From: Candidatus Dadabacteria bacterium
GTDB taxonomy: Bacteria > Desulfobacterota_D > UBA1144 > Nemesobacterales > Nemesobacteraceae
Assembly (NCBI GenBank): GCA_022827275.1
Contig: JAJDTG010000016.1
Span: forward strand, 1 to 64,000
Direction of reading: 5' to 3'
Length of the DNA stretch: 64,000 nucleotides
The position numbers were made by a program, and so were the translations under genes. Positions 41,677 through 51,117 of this stretch are shown piece by piece; the first letter of the stretch is position 1; every line of letters starts with the position of its first letter. Under the pieces are notes generated by a model, which was not told the DNA's origin, did no database searches, and worked only from the letters and a program-made list of their open reading frames with translations.

Positions 41677-42807
41677 GTGAGCAGAACCGCCTACCTTATA
41701 ATCGATTCGAGCGAGCGCAACTCGGATCTTTACCACAGAACCGGTTTTTTCGTTCCGGATCCCGTTATTTTTTTCGAGCACGACGGGGAAGGGACACTGG
41801 TTCTCAGCGACCTTGAACTTGAGCGGGGAAAAAAAGAGGCAAGAGTAGAGCGGGTTGTCTCACTCGGGGAGTGGGTTGCCAAGATTCGCGACGGCAAGAG
41901 AAAAAGGCCCGGTATTGCCGAGGTGGCTGCGGCAATCCTCAGGCAGAGAGGGATAAGGAGCCTGATTGTCCAGAGGCATTTTCCGGTTTCCTATGCCGAC
42001 GCGCTTCGGGGAGCCGGTTTTTTCGTCAAGATTGCGAAAACGGATTTTCTTTTTCCCGGGCGTCTCAGGAAATCCCCGGCAGAAGTTTCACTCATAAGGA
42101 AGGCGCTTCACTCTACGGCATGGGCCATGAGGATTGCTATTTCAATTATATCGGATTCAGTGGTGAAGGGTTCCGTGCTTTACCGTGACGGCAAGCCCCT
42201 TACCTCCGAGACAGTGCGCTCCGCCGTAAGCTCCTATCTTGCCGCACGGGGGTATCTGGCTTCGAACACTATAGTGGCCGGAGGGGTTCAGGGTTCCATG
42301 CCCCACGAGAAGGGATCAGGTCCTCTTAAGGCCGGATGGCCGGTGGTGATCGACATTTTCCCGAGGTCTCAGGAAAACGGCTATTTCGGAGATATGACGA
42401 GAACGGTTGTTAAGGGTGAGCCCTCGGCTGAACTTTTGAGGATGTACGATACGGTTTTACGCGGCCAGAAAATCGCGTTTTCCATGATAAAGGATGGCGT
42501 GAGATCAAAAGATGTGCACGGCGCGGTAATAGATTTCTTCACGGAACGGGGCTTTCCGACCACGGCTTCGGGGTCTGGAAGTCCTCAGGGCTTCATACAT
42601 TCCACTGGACACGGACTCGGGCTTGACATTCATGAGCCGCCGAGGATCGGTCCCGGAAGCGAGATTCTGAGAGAAGGAAATGTTGTTACGGTCGAGCCCG
42701 GTCTTTACTACGAACATCTCGGGGGAATCAGGATAGAGGATGTGGTTCTGGTCACGCGGGACGGAAACAAAAATCTGACCTGGTGTTCGAAAAGATTTCG
42801 GGTTTAA
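41677..42807 (+). CDS. M24-family Xaa-Pro aminopeptidase
   Basis: This 376-residue protein has an N-terminal creatinase-like domain and a C-terminal pita-bread metallopeptidase domain. Metal-binding residues are visible in VVIDIFPRSQ, GDMTRTVV, HSTGHGLGLDIHEPP and VVTVEPGLYYEHLGGIRIEDVV. These enzymes remove N-terminal residues preceding proline in the cytoplasm. The GTG start with no ribosome-binding site and a -10 box 7 nt upstream suggest a leaderless transcript. mazG follows 15 bp downstream, so they are probably co-transcribed. Confidence 0.9.
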   Translation: MSRTAYLIIDSSERNSDLYHRTGFFVPDPVIFFEHDGEGTLVLSDLELERGKKEARVERVVSLGEWVAKIRDGKRKRPGIAEVAAAILRQRGIRSLIVQRHFPVSYADALRGAGFFVKIAKTDFLFPGRLRKSPAEVSLIRKALHSTAWAMRIAISIISDSVVKGSVLYRDGKPLTSETVRSAVSSYLAARGYLASNTIVAGGVQGSMPHEKGSGPLKAGWPVVIDIFPRSQENGYFGDMTRTVVKGEPSAELLRMYDTVLRGQKIAFSMIKDGVRSKDVHGAVIDFFTERGFPTTASGSGSPQGFIHSTGHGLGLDIHEPPRIGPGSEILREGNVVTVEPGLYYEHLGGIRIEDVVLVTRDGNKNLTWCSKRFRV

Positions 42808-42822
42808 GTTGCCCCAGGGACT

Positions 42823-43593
42823 ATGGAAGAAAAAAAGACTTTTGAGGATATAGTTTCGCTTGCGAGACGTCTCCGCGCTCCGGGGGGCTGTCCATGGGAC
42901 AGGGAGCAGACCCTCGGGTCCCTTCGCGCTTATGTCCTTGAAGAGGCTTACGAAGTGATACAGGCAATAGAGCTTGGGGACACGGAAGGGCTCATAGAGG
43001 AACTTGGAGATTTTCTCTTCCAGGTTGTTTTTATTTCCCAGATAGCGAACGAGGAGGGGAAATTCGACGTGGGCGACGTCACCCAGAGACTCCATGACAA
43101 ACTCATAAGAAGACACCCTCATGTGTTCGGGGAGAAAAAGGCCAAGGACGCTGAAGAGGCCTTGAGGACCTGGAACGCCGAGAAACTCAAGGAGAAAAAG
43201 GGGAAGCCCGATCTGGAGGAAATACCGAGAGCCATGCCCTCTTTGATGAGAGCGCAGAGGGTAGGCGAGAAAGCGGCCCGCGTAGGGTTTGACTGGAGGG
43301 ACATTTCATCAGTTCTTGCTAAGGTAAAGGAAGAAGTGGCCGAGCTTGAGCGGGAAATCGAGGCCGGCGAGAAAGACAGGTCTCGCGAGGAGTGGGGAGA
43401 TCTAGTTTTTTCCGTCGTGAATCTGGCAAGACATCTTGATATCGACGCCGAAACCACATCTCACGGGGCCGTCGAGAAGTTCATAGAGAGATTCTCCCGG
43501 TTCGAAGAGAAAGCGCAGGACGGGGAAAAAGAGATAAACGCTCTTTCCATGGAGCAGATGGACGAGATCTGGGAAGAGGTAAAAAAGACATAG
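42823..43593 (+). CDS. mazG: Nucleoside triphosphate pyrophosphohydrolase
   Basis: This 256-residue protein has two MazG domains, as in E. coli MazG. The first contains GGCPWDREQTLGSLRAYVLEE with EEAYEV and EELGDFLFQVV (the ExxE...ExxD metal site); the second has VKEEVAEL and EEWGDLVFSVVN. MazG hydrolyses NTPs and dNTPs to monophosphates, cleaning the nucleotide pool and lowering alarmone levels. It lies 15 bp after the peptidase gene. Confidence 0.95.
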   Translation: MEEKKTFEDIVSLARRLRAPGGCPWDREQTLGSLRAYVLEEAYEVIQAIELGDTEGLIEELGDFLFQVVFISQIANEEGKFDVGDVTQRLHDKLIRRHPHVFGEKKAKDAEEALRTWNAEKLKEKKGKPDLEEIPRAMPSLMRAQRVGEKAARVGFDWRDISSVLAKVKEEVAELEREIEAGEKDRSREEWGDLVFSVVNLARHLDIDAETTSHGAVEKFIERFSRFEEKAQDGEKEINALSMEQMDEIWEEVKKT

Positions 43594-43661
43594 TTTTTCT
43601 TGAGTTGTTTCGGGTATTGTCCGGTAGCTTTAAAGAGAATTTGCGGTAAAGGAGAAGGTAA

Positions 43662-44564
43662 TTGAGATACGCGGCAGGCAATACGTGTTTTTGGTTTGTA
43701 TTGGTACTTTTCGTGGTTGGTTCGTCATTGGCTTTGGCCGAGGACAAGTTTTATATTGGGCTTGAAGCGGGTTTTTCAAAGTCTGGCGATCTGAACGTTT
43801 CCCAGTCCCTGATTGATCACCCGACCCGATGCGATTCGTTTCTTTATCCTTCTGGAGCGACTCCACCGACGGACACGGAGTGTACCACCGAAAAAACAAC
43901 TACCATTGCGAACGTGTTTGCCCCCGGTGCCGGTTTCGTGGGAGGCGCGACCCTTGGTTACGCATTCGGCAACGGGCTGCGTTTTGAGGCGGAGTATCTA
44001 AACCGCCGCCAGAGCTCGCAGAGAAGGCTCGCGCGCCTTGGTTCCGGCGGCGAAACGTTTGATCAAAAGGAGAGCGAATGGGACGAGAACGACCCTCCTT
44101 CAGAACGCGTGTATGACTTAAGGGCTCATCATTTCTTCCTGAATGTCTACTACGACCTGCGCAACGATTCGCCTTTTACGCCCTATATCGGAGCGGGCGC
44201 GGGCCTGGGTTCGACGGAAATGCGTTACTCGGCCAGATTCCTGCGCGGGGACGCCCTAGGTGCGGAACCGTGGCAAGTGGCCGCGGCGGGCACGCTCAGC
44301 TACATAGACACGGAGCTTGGAAAAACCAGGTTCGGTTTTCAGGTTGCGGGAGGAGTCGACTATGAGCTTGGCGACAATCTTTCGGCCGGCGCCAAGGTCC
44401 GCTGGACGCGCCTTGGCGGTTTTGACCGGGACGACGTGTCCTGGACACTGGTAAGAGGCCACGAATCCATACGCGCCGACGGCGTTACCCCGCTTACGGC
44501 CGATTTCGAAGTGGATGACATAGACAACTGGACCTTCACGGTTGGGTTAAAGTATTATCTCTGA
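43662..44564 (+). CDS. Outer-membrane beta-barrel protein (P44/Msp2-like)
   Basis: This 300-residue protein starts at TTG, supported by AAGGAG 8 nt upstream. A signal peptide (WFVLVLFVVGSSLALA) precedes alternating beta-strand sequence: FYIGLEAGFSKSGDLN, GGATLGYAFGNGLRFEAEYLNRR, HHFFLNVYYDL, PFTPYIGAGAGLGS and the C-terminal WTFTVGLKYYL, ending in an aromatic/Leu as barrels do. This matches the surface-antigen Msp/P44 or OmpA-barrel-like family. Function is probably structural or adhesive. It converges on apgM with a 10-bp overlap of the 3' ends. Confidence 0.82.
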   Translation: MRYAAGNTCFWFVLVLFVVGSSLALAEDKFYIGLEAGFSKSGDLNVSQSLIDHPTRCDSFLYPSGATPPTDTECTTEKTTTIANVFAPGAGFVGGATLGYAFGNGLRFEAEYLNRRQSSQRRLARLGSGGETFDQKESEWDENDPPSERVYDLRAHHFFLNVYYDLRNDSPFTPYIGAGAGLGSTEMRYSARFLRGDALGAEPWQVAAAGTLSYIDTELGKTRFGFQVAGGVDYELGDNLSAGAKVRWTRLGGFDRDDVSWTLVRGHESIRADGVTPLTADFEVDDIDNWTFTVGLKYYL

Positions 44565-45781
44565 CCCGCCTGCTCCTGTCCGGCGACAAGCGTTCCCATG
44601 AGCTTCCAGCCTTCCTCGACGAAGATTCCGCTTGAGGCGGCGCTGTCCTCGGTGTAGACAAGCGAGCCGTTTTTTACCGAGCGGTTCGCGGAATCAAGTA
44701 TGGCGAAGGGGACGGGCTCGTTCGAGTGGGTTCTGAGGTCTATGGGGGTGGGGTGGTCCGAGAGCACAAGCACCCTGTATTCGCCGAACTGCTCCATACC
44801 CGCAAGCGCTGGCCCCACTACCTTCTGGTCGAAATCCTCGATCGCCTGTATCTTGAGGCGGGCGTCTCCCACATGCCCCGTCTCGTCAGGCGCCTCTATG
44901 TGGATCATGGCGAGGTCCACGCGGTGCAGCGACTCAATCGCGCCGCTCACCTTTCCCGCGTAGTTCGTGTCAAGATACCCGGTCGCTCCCGGAACCTCGA
45001 TCACTTCCATCGCCGCGAATACGCCTATTCCCTTTACGAGGTCGACCGCCGATATCACGGACCCGGTGATTCCGTAAAGCTCCTGAAGTGACGGCATGTC
45101 GGGTCTTGTTCCCTCGCCCCAGAGCCATATGGAGTCGGCGGTGTTTTCCCCCTCGGCCCTTCTTTTTGCGTTCACGGGGTGATCCTTCAGTATCCCGCGG
45201 GATTTCTCCATGAGGCCGAGGAGTTTCTCCGCCCCGTCTCCCGAAGGAAGCCAGGGGGCGATTTCCTTTCCGGAAATGTCATGAGGCGGGGTTGTGCTGA
45301 TACCGCTGTTTCCTCCGCGCCAGAGAAGAAGATGCCTGTAGCTTACCCCCTGGCTCAGCGAAAATTCCGCCCCGTCGAACTCTTTTTTCAGGTCCTCGAT
45401 TATCCCAGTCGCGTCTTCGTCCGTTATGTGCCCGGCGCTGTAGTCCTCCATGACCATCCGGCCGTCTCTCTCCGCGAGGGTTACAAGGTTGCAGCGGACC
45501 GTGACGTCCCTGTCCCCGAGCGAAACCCCGATGCTCGCGGCTTCAAGGGGGGATCTTCCCGTGTAGTATTTCGTGGGGTCATAGCCCAGCACCGCCAGGT
45601 TTCCCACGTCGCTTCCCGGGGGAAGAGGATCTGGAATGGTCTTTGCGATCCCGAAAATCTCGGCCCGCTTCGCTATCGCGTCAAGGTTAGGGGTGTCGGC
45701 GACCTCGAGCGGAGTCCTGCCCTCAAGCTCAGGGAGCTTGTGGTCGGGCATGCCGTCGCCTTGGAGGATGAGGTATTTCAC
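44555..45781 (-). CDS. apgM: Archaeal-type cofactor-independent phosphoglycerate mutase
   Basis: This 408-residue protein is of the ApgM family of the alkaline-phosphatase superfamily. The metal-site motifs are LQGDGMPD at the N-terminus, PPGSDVGNLAVLGYDP with the phospho-acceptor serine, and HIEAPDETGHVGD and LSDHPTPIDLRTHS near the C-terminus. It interconverts 3- and 2-phosphoglycerate. It begins at GTG with no clear ribosome-binding site. The family is typical of archaea and scattered bacteria such as deltaproteobacteria, which helps place the organism. The 3' end overlaps the outer-membrane protein gene. Confidence 0.93.
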   Translation of the reverse strand: MKYLILQGDGMPDHKLPELEGRTPLEVADTPNLDAIAKRAEIFGIAKTIPDPLPPGSDVGNLAVLGYDPTKYYTGRSPLEAASIGVSLGDRDVTVRCNLVTLAERDGRMVMEDYSAGHITDEDATGIIEDLKKEFDGAEFSLSQGVSYRHLLLWRGGNSGISTTPPHDISGKEIAPWLPSGDGAEKLLGLMEKSRGILKDHPVNAKRRAEGENTADSIWLWGEGTRPDMPSLQELYGITGSVISAVDLVKGIGVFAAMEVIEVPGATGYLDTNYAGKVSGAIESLHRVDLAMIHIEAPDETGHVGDARLKIQAIEDFDQKVVGPALAGMEQFGEYRVLVLSDHPTPIDLRTHSNEPVPFAILDSANRSVKNGSLVYTEDSAASSGIFVEEGWKLMGTLVAGQEQAGQR

Positions 45782-45821
45782 AGGAAAAAGAGGGTATACG
45801 CAAATTCAGGGGAATCAAGAC

Positions 45822-46205
45822 TCAGGATATGTCGGCGGCGTATTTTTTAAGATCGGAGAGGTCTATGATTTTGAGCACCGATTCGTGGGTTGACTGCAGA
45901 AAAACCGGCGGAGCCACGCCGCCGTCAAGCGCCTCTTTCCAGCGAAGCGCGCAAAGACACCATCTGTCTCCGGGCCGGAGTCCCTCGAAACCGAACTCGG
46001 GGCGGGGGGTTATGAGGTCGTTCCCCCTGGATTTCGAAAATTCGAGAAATTCCTCCGTCATTTCCGCGCAGACCAGGTGAAGCCCCACGTCCTCGACCGC
46101 CGCCCTGCAGCATCCGTCCCTGAAAAATCCGGTCATCGGGTCCGTGCTGCATTCCTTTAGCTCTTCGCCGAATATGTTCTTTTCTTCAGTTTTCATTCCG
46201 TACAT
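45822..46205 (-). CDS. DUF2237 family protein
   Basis: This 127-residue protein has the complete DUF2237 (PF09996) signature: LKECSTDPMTGFFRDGCC, EDVGLHLVCAEMTEEFLEFSK, GNDLITP, GLRPGDRWCLCALRW and APPVFLQSTHE. The conserved Cys, His and Asp suggest a metal site, but the family's function is unknown. Starts at ATG 46205 or 46196. It is divergent from aroA with TATAAT on each strand of the shared intergenic region (46235-46240 for this gene). Confidence 0.9.
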   Translation of the reverse strand: MYGMKTEEKNIFGEELKECSTDPMTGFFRDGCCRAAVEDVGLHLVCAEMTEEFLEFSKSRGNDLITPRPEFGFEGLRPGDRWCLCALRWKEALDGGVAPPVFLQSTHESVLKIIDLSDLKKYAADIS

Positions 46206-46262
46206 TCGGTAAAAGGCTGCGCCTTACGGTAAATATTATATATTGTTTTACCGAGTTAGGTA

Positions 46263-46268
46263 TATAAT
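46263..46268 (+). promoter_or_regulatory. -10 box of the aroA-cmk operon
   Basis: Consensus TATAAT ends 13 nt before ATG 46282, giving a predicted leader of about 7 nt, too short for a normal ribosome-binding site. Confidence 0.45.
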
Positions 46269-46281
46269 TCTCAGTCAGAAG

Positions 46282-47571
46282 ATGTCGGATTTCATACTCA
46301 AGGAAAAAACCCGCACATTTGCCGGAGAGATAACCCCTCCCGGGGATAAGTCCATTTCCCACAGGACAATCATTCTGGGCTCGCTCGCAAGGGGAAAAAC
46401 CAGGGCGAGCGGGTTTCTGGCTTCCCAGGACACCTTTGCTACGGTGAACGCTTTTAGAAGCATGGGGATTGAGGTGGAAGTAGATGCGGGAGAAGTGGAG
46501 ATTGAGGGAAAGGGGCTTTTCGGCCTCAAAGAGCCCCGCAAGGCTATAGACGCTGAGAACTCGGGGACCACCGCCAGGCTGCTCACGGGAGTTCTGAGCG
46601 CCCAGAGCTTCCGCTCAACCATCACCGGGGATGATTCACTGCGCCGCCGTCCCATGTCGAGGGTAACCGTACCGCTTCGCAGCATGGGGGCCAGGATCTC
46701 GGGAGAAGGAGAGGTCCTTCCGCTTCATATAACAGGCTCGGAACTTCGGGGAATAGACTACGTCTCTCCCGTGGCGAGCGCGCAGGTAAAGTCCGCGATT
46801 CTGCTCGCAGGACTCTACGCCGCGGGAGGAACCAGCGTTACGGAACCCGAAAGAACCCGGGATCATACCGAAAGGATGCTGCGCTACTTCGGGGTTCCGG
46901 TTGAGGTAAGCGGAACACGTGTCTCGGTGAGCCCGGGAGCGGAGTTTCCGGGGGCCGACCTTGAAATCCCCTCGGACATCTCATCGGCGGCTTTTTTTAT
47001 CGTCGCCGCGCTCATAAACCCGGGATCGGAGATCATGGTAAAAAACATCGGACTTAACCCGCTTAGGACCGGGGTGCTCGATATCCTGCGGGAAATGGGG
47101 GCCGATATCTCGGTTGAGAACCGCCGCGAGTGCTGCGGGGAACCGGTAGGGGACCTGATTGCCCGCCACGGTGCGCTTCGCGCCGTACGCATAGATGGGG
47201 AGTCTGTGTCGCGGGCCATAGACGAGCTTCCCGTTATTTCCGTGGCCGCGTGTTTTGCCGAGGGCGAAACGGTGATAAGCGGCGCTGGGGAGCTTCGGGT
47301 AAAGGAAACCGACAGGATAAGCGCCATGACGGGGGAGCTTTCGAAGCTTGGCGCGGACATATGGGAAACGCCGGACGGCATGATTATAAACGGCACGGAC
47401 AAGCTTCGCGGCGCCCGGTGCGAGAGCCGCGGAGACCACCGGGTCGCCATGTCTCTTGCCGTCGCTGCCACACGGGCCCGGGGAGAGACGGTGATCGGGG
47501 ACGCCGGATGCGTTTCCATTTCGTTTCCTGAATTCTTCCCGCTTTTCGAGACTCTTTTAGACTCCAAATGA
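46282..47571 (+). CDS. aroA: 5-enolpyruvylshikimate-3-phosphate synthase
   Basis: From ATG 46282 the product has 429 residues, the usual length. The longer frame from 46243 would start upstream of the TATAAT and is rejected. EPSP-synthase motifs are PPGDKSISHRTIILGSLA (phosphate-binding), AENSGTTARLLTGVL, GDDSLRRRPM and VKETDRISAM. The enzyme joins shikimate-3-phosphate and PEP in aromatic amino-acid synthesis. Its TGA overlaps the cmk ATG by 4 nt; aroA-cmk-rpsA is a widespread bacterial cluster. Confidence 0.97.
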   Translation: MSDFILKEKTRTFAGEITPPGDKSISHRTIILGSLARGKTRASGFLASQDTFATVNAFRSMGIEVEVDAGEVEIEGKGLFGLKEPRKAIDAENSGTTARLLTGVLSAQSFRSTITGDDSLRRRPMSRVTVPLRSMGARISGEGEVLPLHITGSELRGIDYVSPVASAQVKSAILLAGLYAAGGTSVTEPERTRDHTERMLRYFGVPVEVSGTRVSVSPGAEFPGADLEIPSDISSAAFFIVAALINPGSEIMVKNIGLNPLRTGVLDILREMGADISVENRRECCGEPVGDLIARHGALRAVRIDGESVSRAIDELPVISVAACFAEGETVISGAGELRVKETDRISAMTGELSKLGADIWETPDGMIINGTDKLRGARCESRGDHRVAMSLAVAATRARGETVIGDAGCVSISFPEFFPLFETLLDSK

Positions 47572-48242
47572 AACAAGACGGCGACAATATCGTTACCATT
47601 GACGGACCTTCGGGAGTGGGGAAAAGCACCGTTGCCAGACGAATTGCCGAAATGCTCGGTTTCTCGTGTCTTGACACGGGCGCCATGTACAGGGCCGTGG
47701 CGCTTAAGACAAGCGAGCAAGAGATTGACCCGCGCGATTCCGCTTCGCTCTCGCGGCTGCTTTCCGGGACTGCGGTGGAATTCTCTGCGGAGGGTCATGT
47801 TCTTCTTGACGGGCGTGATGTCTCGAAACTTATAAGGACGGAGAAGATATCTTCTCTTTCCTCCGAACTCGCGGAGCTTGCCGAAATAAGGGAATTTCTC
47901 GTCGGGATTCAGAGAAAGATCGGGGAGGGGGGAAACATAGTTGCCGAGGGGAGGGATATGGGGACCTATGTTTTTCCCGGGGCAAAATATAAATTCTATC
48001 TTGACGCTACGGTTGCCGAGAGAACGAAAAGGAGATTCCTTCAAAACAATCGGGAGGATATTCCCACCTCGGATGTTGAAGACGAGCTTCGCAGGAGGGA
48101 CCGTCGTGACACGCTTCGTGCGCAGAATCCTCTTCGTCCTGCCCCGGATGCCGTGGTGATAGATACGACTCTAATGAGTGCAGAAGATGTGATTGCGGCG
48201 ATATTTCTTCGCACAAAAGATATCTCCCTCCGCGGCGATTGA
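47568..48242 (+). CDS. cmk: Cytidylate kinase
   Basis: This 224-residue protein has the P-loop DGPSGVGKSTVARRIAE (about 9-25), LDTGAMYRAVAL, VAEGRDMGTYVFP and a basic lid RRDRRD. Cmk phosphorylates CMP and dCMP. It overlaps aroA by ATGA and precedes rpsA by 99 bp, the conserved order. Confidence 0.97.
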   Translation: MKQDGDNIVTIDGPSGVGKSTVARRIAEMLGFSCLDTGAMYRAVALKTSEQEIDPRDSASLSRLLSGTAVEFSAEGHVLLDGRDVSKLIRTEKISSLSSELAELAEIREFLVGIQRKIGEGGNIVAEGRDMGTYVFPGAKYKFYLDATVAERTKRRFLQNNREDIPTSDVEDELRRRDRRDTLRAQNPLRPAPDAVVIDTTLMSAEDVIAAIFLRTKDISLRGD

Positions 48243-48341
48243 AAAAGATTTTTCTTCCCGAGACCTCTTTTCATTTTAAGCAGTTTTCATGTAACCTTGC
48301 CCTTATTAGTAAAAGACTGATGGCGAAGGCGGCTAAACAAA

Positions 48342-50051
48342 ATGACTCAGGATAATGATATTACAGATTCTAATGAGAAGAGCTTTGAGGAGTTACTTGA
48401 TGAAAGTATGGAATCGCGTTTGAGCGAACCCGAGAACGGGGAAATAGCGAAAGGAAGGGTAATAAGGGTTGATTCCGACGCTGTTTTCATAGACCTCGGG
48501 TTTAAGTTCGAGTGCATAGTTCCCATAAACCAATTTCTAAACAAAGACGGCGAATACGAAGTCTCGGTAGGCTCGGATATAGAAGTTCTGGTCGAAAGAC
48601 CTAACCCGAACACCGTCAGGGCCTCCAAACAGAAAGCAGACCAGATAAAAGAAAAAAGAGCGATCGAGGAGAAATTCAAGAACAAAGAACCGGTCGCCAC
48701 GAAGATCCTAAACAGAGTTAAGGGCGGTTTTAACTGCGATATAGGACGGAACGCTCCATTCAAGGTCTTTCTTCCCGGTTCCCAGGTCGGCCTGCGACCG
48801 GTTGCGGATTTTGACGAGATGGTGGGCCAGACGATCGAAACCCGCATTATTCAGAACAACGATAACGGCATAGTAGTGTCGAGAAGGGTGATTCTCGAGG
48901 AAGAGAGGGAGGAGAAGAAAAAGGAGACGCTTGCCACCATCTCGGAAGGCCAGACTGTTCCCGGAAACGTGGTGAAGATAATTGACGCCGGCGCTTTTGT
49001 GGACATAGGGGGCATAGAGGGTTTTGTCCCGATAGGAGAACTCTCTTGGGGGAGGGTAAGGCACCCGGGGGATGTCCTTAAAGAAGGCGAGGATATCCAG
49101 GTCAAGATTCTCCGCCTTGAGATCGAAAACGGGAAAATAACCCTCGGGGTGAAACAGACCACCGAGGACCCGTGGGAGAGCATACAGGAGAGATACAAGG
49201 TCGGCGACAGAGTCAGGGGCAAGGTGGTCTTCGCGGCGGAATTCGGCGTGTTCGTTGAGCTTGAACCCGGGATAGAGGGACTTGTACACGTAAGCGAACT
49301 CTCCTGGGTTAAGAATTTCCGCCATCCAAGCGAAGTAGTTTCAGTCGGAAGCGAAATAGAAGTCGCGGTTCTGGGAGTAAAGCCAAGGGAAAGAAGAATT
49401 TCACTTAGCCTCAAGCAGATACAGGAAAACCCATGGGATGAGTTCAAGCGGGACAATCCTCCTAACACTAGGCTTAGCGGAACCATAAGGAACGTCACGG
49501 AACTCGGAGTTTTTGTCGAAGTTGCCCCGGACATGGTCGGGCTCGTGCGCCCGGAAAATCTGAGGTGGGAGAGCGAAATCAGCCCCCTTGAGATTTTCTC
49601 AGGCGAAGACGTGGGAAAGGAGATAGAGCTTGTTGTGCTGAATGTCATACCGAGGCAGAGAAAAATCGGACTTGGAATCAAGCAGCTTACCCCGGACCCG
49701 TGGAACAAGGTGCTCCGGGACTACAAGGTTAACGAGACTGTGGTCACCTCCAAGATAGAGGAAATTCTCGAAAGCGGAGTCACCGTGGCGCTTGCCGACG
49801 ACGTGAGGGGATTTTACGCCATCCGCGAATTCCAGGGTGAGGAGTTCAGCAAGGAGTCCATTAAGGTCGGAGACGAGATAAGCGGCTTGGTCACAGGTTT
49901 TAACAAGCCTAAGCATCAGGTGAATCTCAGCCGCAGAAGGCTTGAGAAGAAACAGGAAAAAGACACAATGAGAGACTTTGCGTCTTCCCAGCAGGAGAGT
50001 TCCTCCAAGCTCGGGGACATCCTGAACGAAAAACTCAAGGCCCTTGACTGA
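48342..50051 (+). CDS. rpsA: 30S ribosomal protein S1
   Basis: This 569-residue protein has six S1 OB-fold repeats, as in full-length Gram-negative S1. Repeat starts are visible as GEIAKGRVIRVDSDAVFIDLG, GQTVPGNVVKIIDAGAFVDIG, GDRVRGKVVFAAEFGVFVELE and NTRLSGTIRNVTELGVFVEVA. S1 helps unfold and dock mRNAs on the 30S subunit. The start lacks a Shine-Dalgarno (GGCTAAACAAAATG), which is also typical of rpsA in other bacteria. An ATG at 48320 opens an 11-codon ORF that overlaps the rpsA start. Confidence 0.97.
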   Translation: MTQDNDITDSNEKSFEELLDESMESRLSEPENGEIAKGRVIRVDSDAVFIDLGFKFECIVPINQFLNKDGEYEVSVGSDIEVLVERPNPNTVRASKQKADQIKEKRAIEEKFKNKEPVATKILNRVKGGFNCDIGRNAPFKVFLPGSQVGLRPVADFDEMVGQTIETRIIQNNDNGIVVSRRVILEEEREEKKKETLATISEGQTVPGNVVKIIDAGAFVDIGGIEGFVPIGELSWGRVRHPGDVLKEGEDIQVKILRLEIENGKITLGVKQTTEDPWESIQERYKVGDRVRGKVVFAAEFGVFVELEPGIEGLVHVSELSWVKNFRHPSEVVSVGSEIEVAVLGVKPRERRISLSLKQIQENPWDEFKRDNPPNTRLSGTIRNVTELGVFVEVAPDMVGLVRPENLRWESEISPLEIFSGEDVGKEIELVVLNVIPRQRKIGLGIKQLTPDPWNKVLRDYKVNETVVTSKIEEILESGVTVALADDVRGFYAIREFQGEEFSKESIKVGDEISGLVTGFNKPKHQVNLSRRRLEKKQEKDTMRDFASSQQESSSKLGDILNEKLKALD

Positions 50052-50062
50052 GGGGTGGCGAA

Positions 50063-50962
50063 GTGAGAGTTCCCGACCTCAGTTTTTTTCTTAAGACCGC
50101 TCTTTCGCTTCTGGTTATATTCCTTGTCGGTTTTGCGGGAATCCTAATAGGAGCACTGCTTTCTGATCATAACCAGACCCCCAGCGGGGACGGGGTGGCT
50201 GTGGTAAACATCGACGGCATAATAATCAATCCCGACCCCTATATTAAAAGCATAAGAAAAATACGCGAGACCGATTCCGTAAAGGCTGTTGTGGTAAGGG
50301 TAAATTCCCCGGGAGGAGCAGTCGCGGCTTCCCAGGAAGTATACGAGGAACTCAGAAGTCTGGGCGAGGCAATGCCGGTTGTGGCCAGCATGGGAACGGT
50401 TGCCGCCTCGGGGGGTTACTATATCGCCTGTGCGGCTGCCACGATTTATGCCAATCCCGGCACCGTGACCGGCAGCATCGGCGTGATAGCGCAGTTTGCA
50501 AGCTACGAGCAGCTGCTTAAGTGGGCGAAAGTGGAAGTCGAGGTCATAAAAAGCGGGGAGTTTAAGGATCTTGGCTCGCCGCTTCGCAAAATGCCCGAGG
50601 CGCAAAAGGCTTACCTGCAGACGCTTATAGATGGTGCCCATTCCCAGTTCAAGGAGATGGTTTCCGAGAGAAGGAATCTTACCCCGGCGAAAGTCGCTTC
50701 GCTCTCTGACGGAAGGATATTCATCGGAAGTCAGGCAAGGGAACTCGGCCTTGTTGACCGCATCGGGACTCTTGAGGCCGCGATTGCCGAGGCGAGGAAG
50801 CTGGGGGGCCTAGATGAGGATTCGTGGATCAGGGAGTATCCCATGAAGAAAAAAACGCTGCTTGATTTCGTTCTTCCCGAAACTCTGTCTGAGCGCGTGA
50901 CCTTTGTCTCTCCCGTGAGAACCGGGTTCGGTCTCTACTACATAACCGACGTGGTCTACTAG
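50063..50962 (+). CDS. sppA: Signal peptide peptidase SppA (S49 family)
   Basis: This 299-residue protein starts at GTG, 11 bp after rpsA. An N-terminal membrane anchor (LKTALSLLVIFLVGFAGILIGALL) precedes the S49 domain: VVVRVNSPGGAVAASQEVYEEL, the nucleophile region GTVAASGGYYIACAA, and the lysine region GEFKDLGSPLRKMP. SppA degrades signal peptides left in the membrane after secretion. The single-domain short form is like the B. subtilis enzyme. Confidence 0.93.
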   Translation: MRVPDLSFFLKTALSLLVIFLVGFAGILIGALLSDHNQTPSGDGVAVVNIDGIIINPDPYIKSIRKIRETDSVKAVVVRVNSPGGAVAASQEVYEELRSLGEAMPVVASMGTVAASGGYYIACAAATIYANPGTVTGSIGVIAQFASYEQLLKWAKVEVEVIKSGEFKDLGSPLRKMPEAQKAYLQTLIDGAHSQFKEMVSERRNLTPAKVASLSDGRIFIGSQARELGLVDRIGTLEAAIAEARKLGGLDEDSWIREYPMKKKTLLDFVLPETLSERVTFVSPVRTGFGLYYITDVVY

Positions 50963-51117
50963 ACGGGGCCTCCGCTTATTCCATATCAATCTCCTTGCCC
51001 TACAATACTTATGCGGGGCTTGATTTAGCTGGTATTTTCCCGAAAAACCGATATTCTACAGTGTAGTGCCGCTTGTCGGACCACGCTGGTTTAGCGAAAC
51101 CGTTTTTCAAACAACCG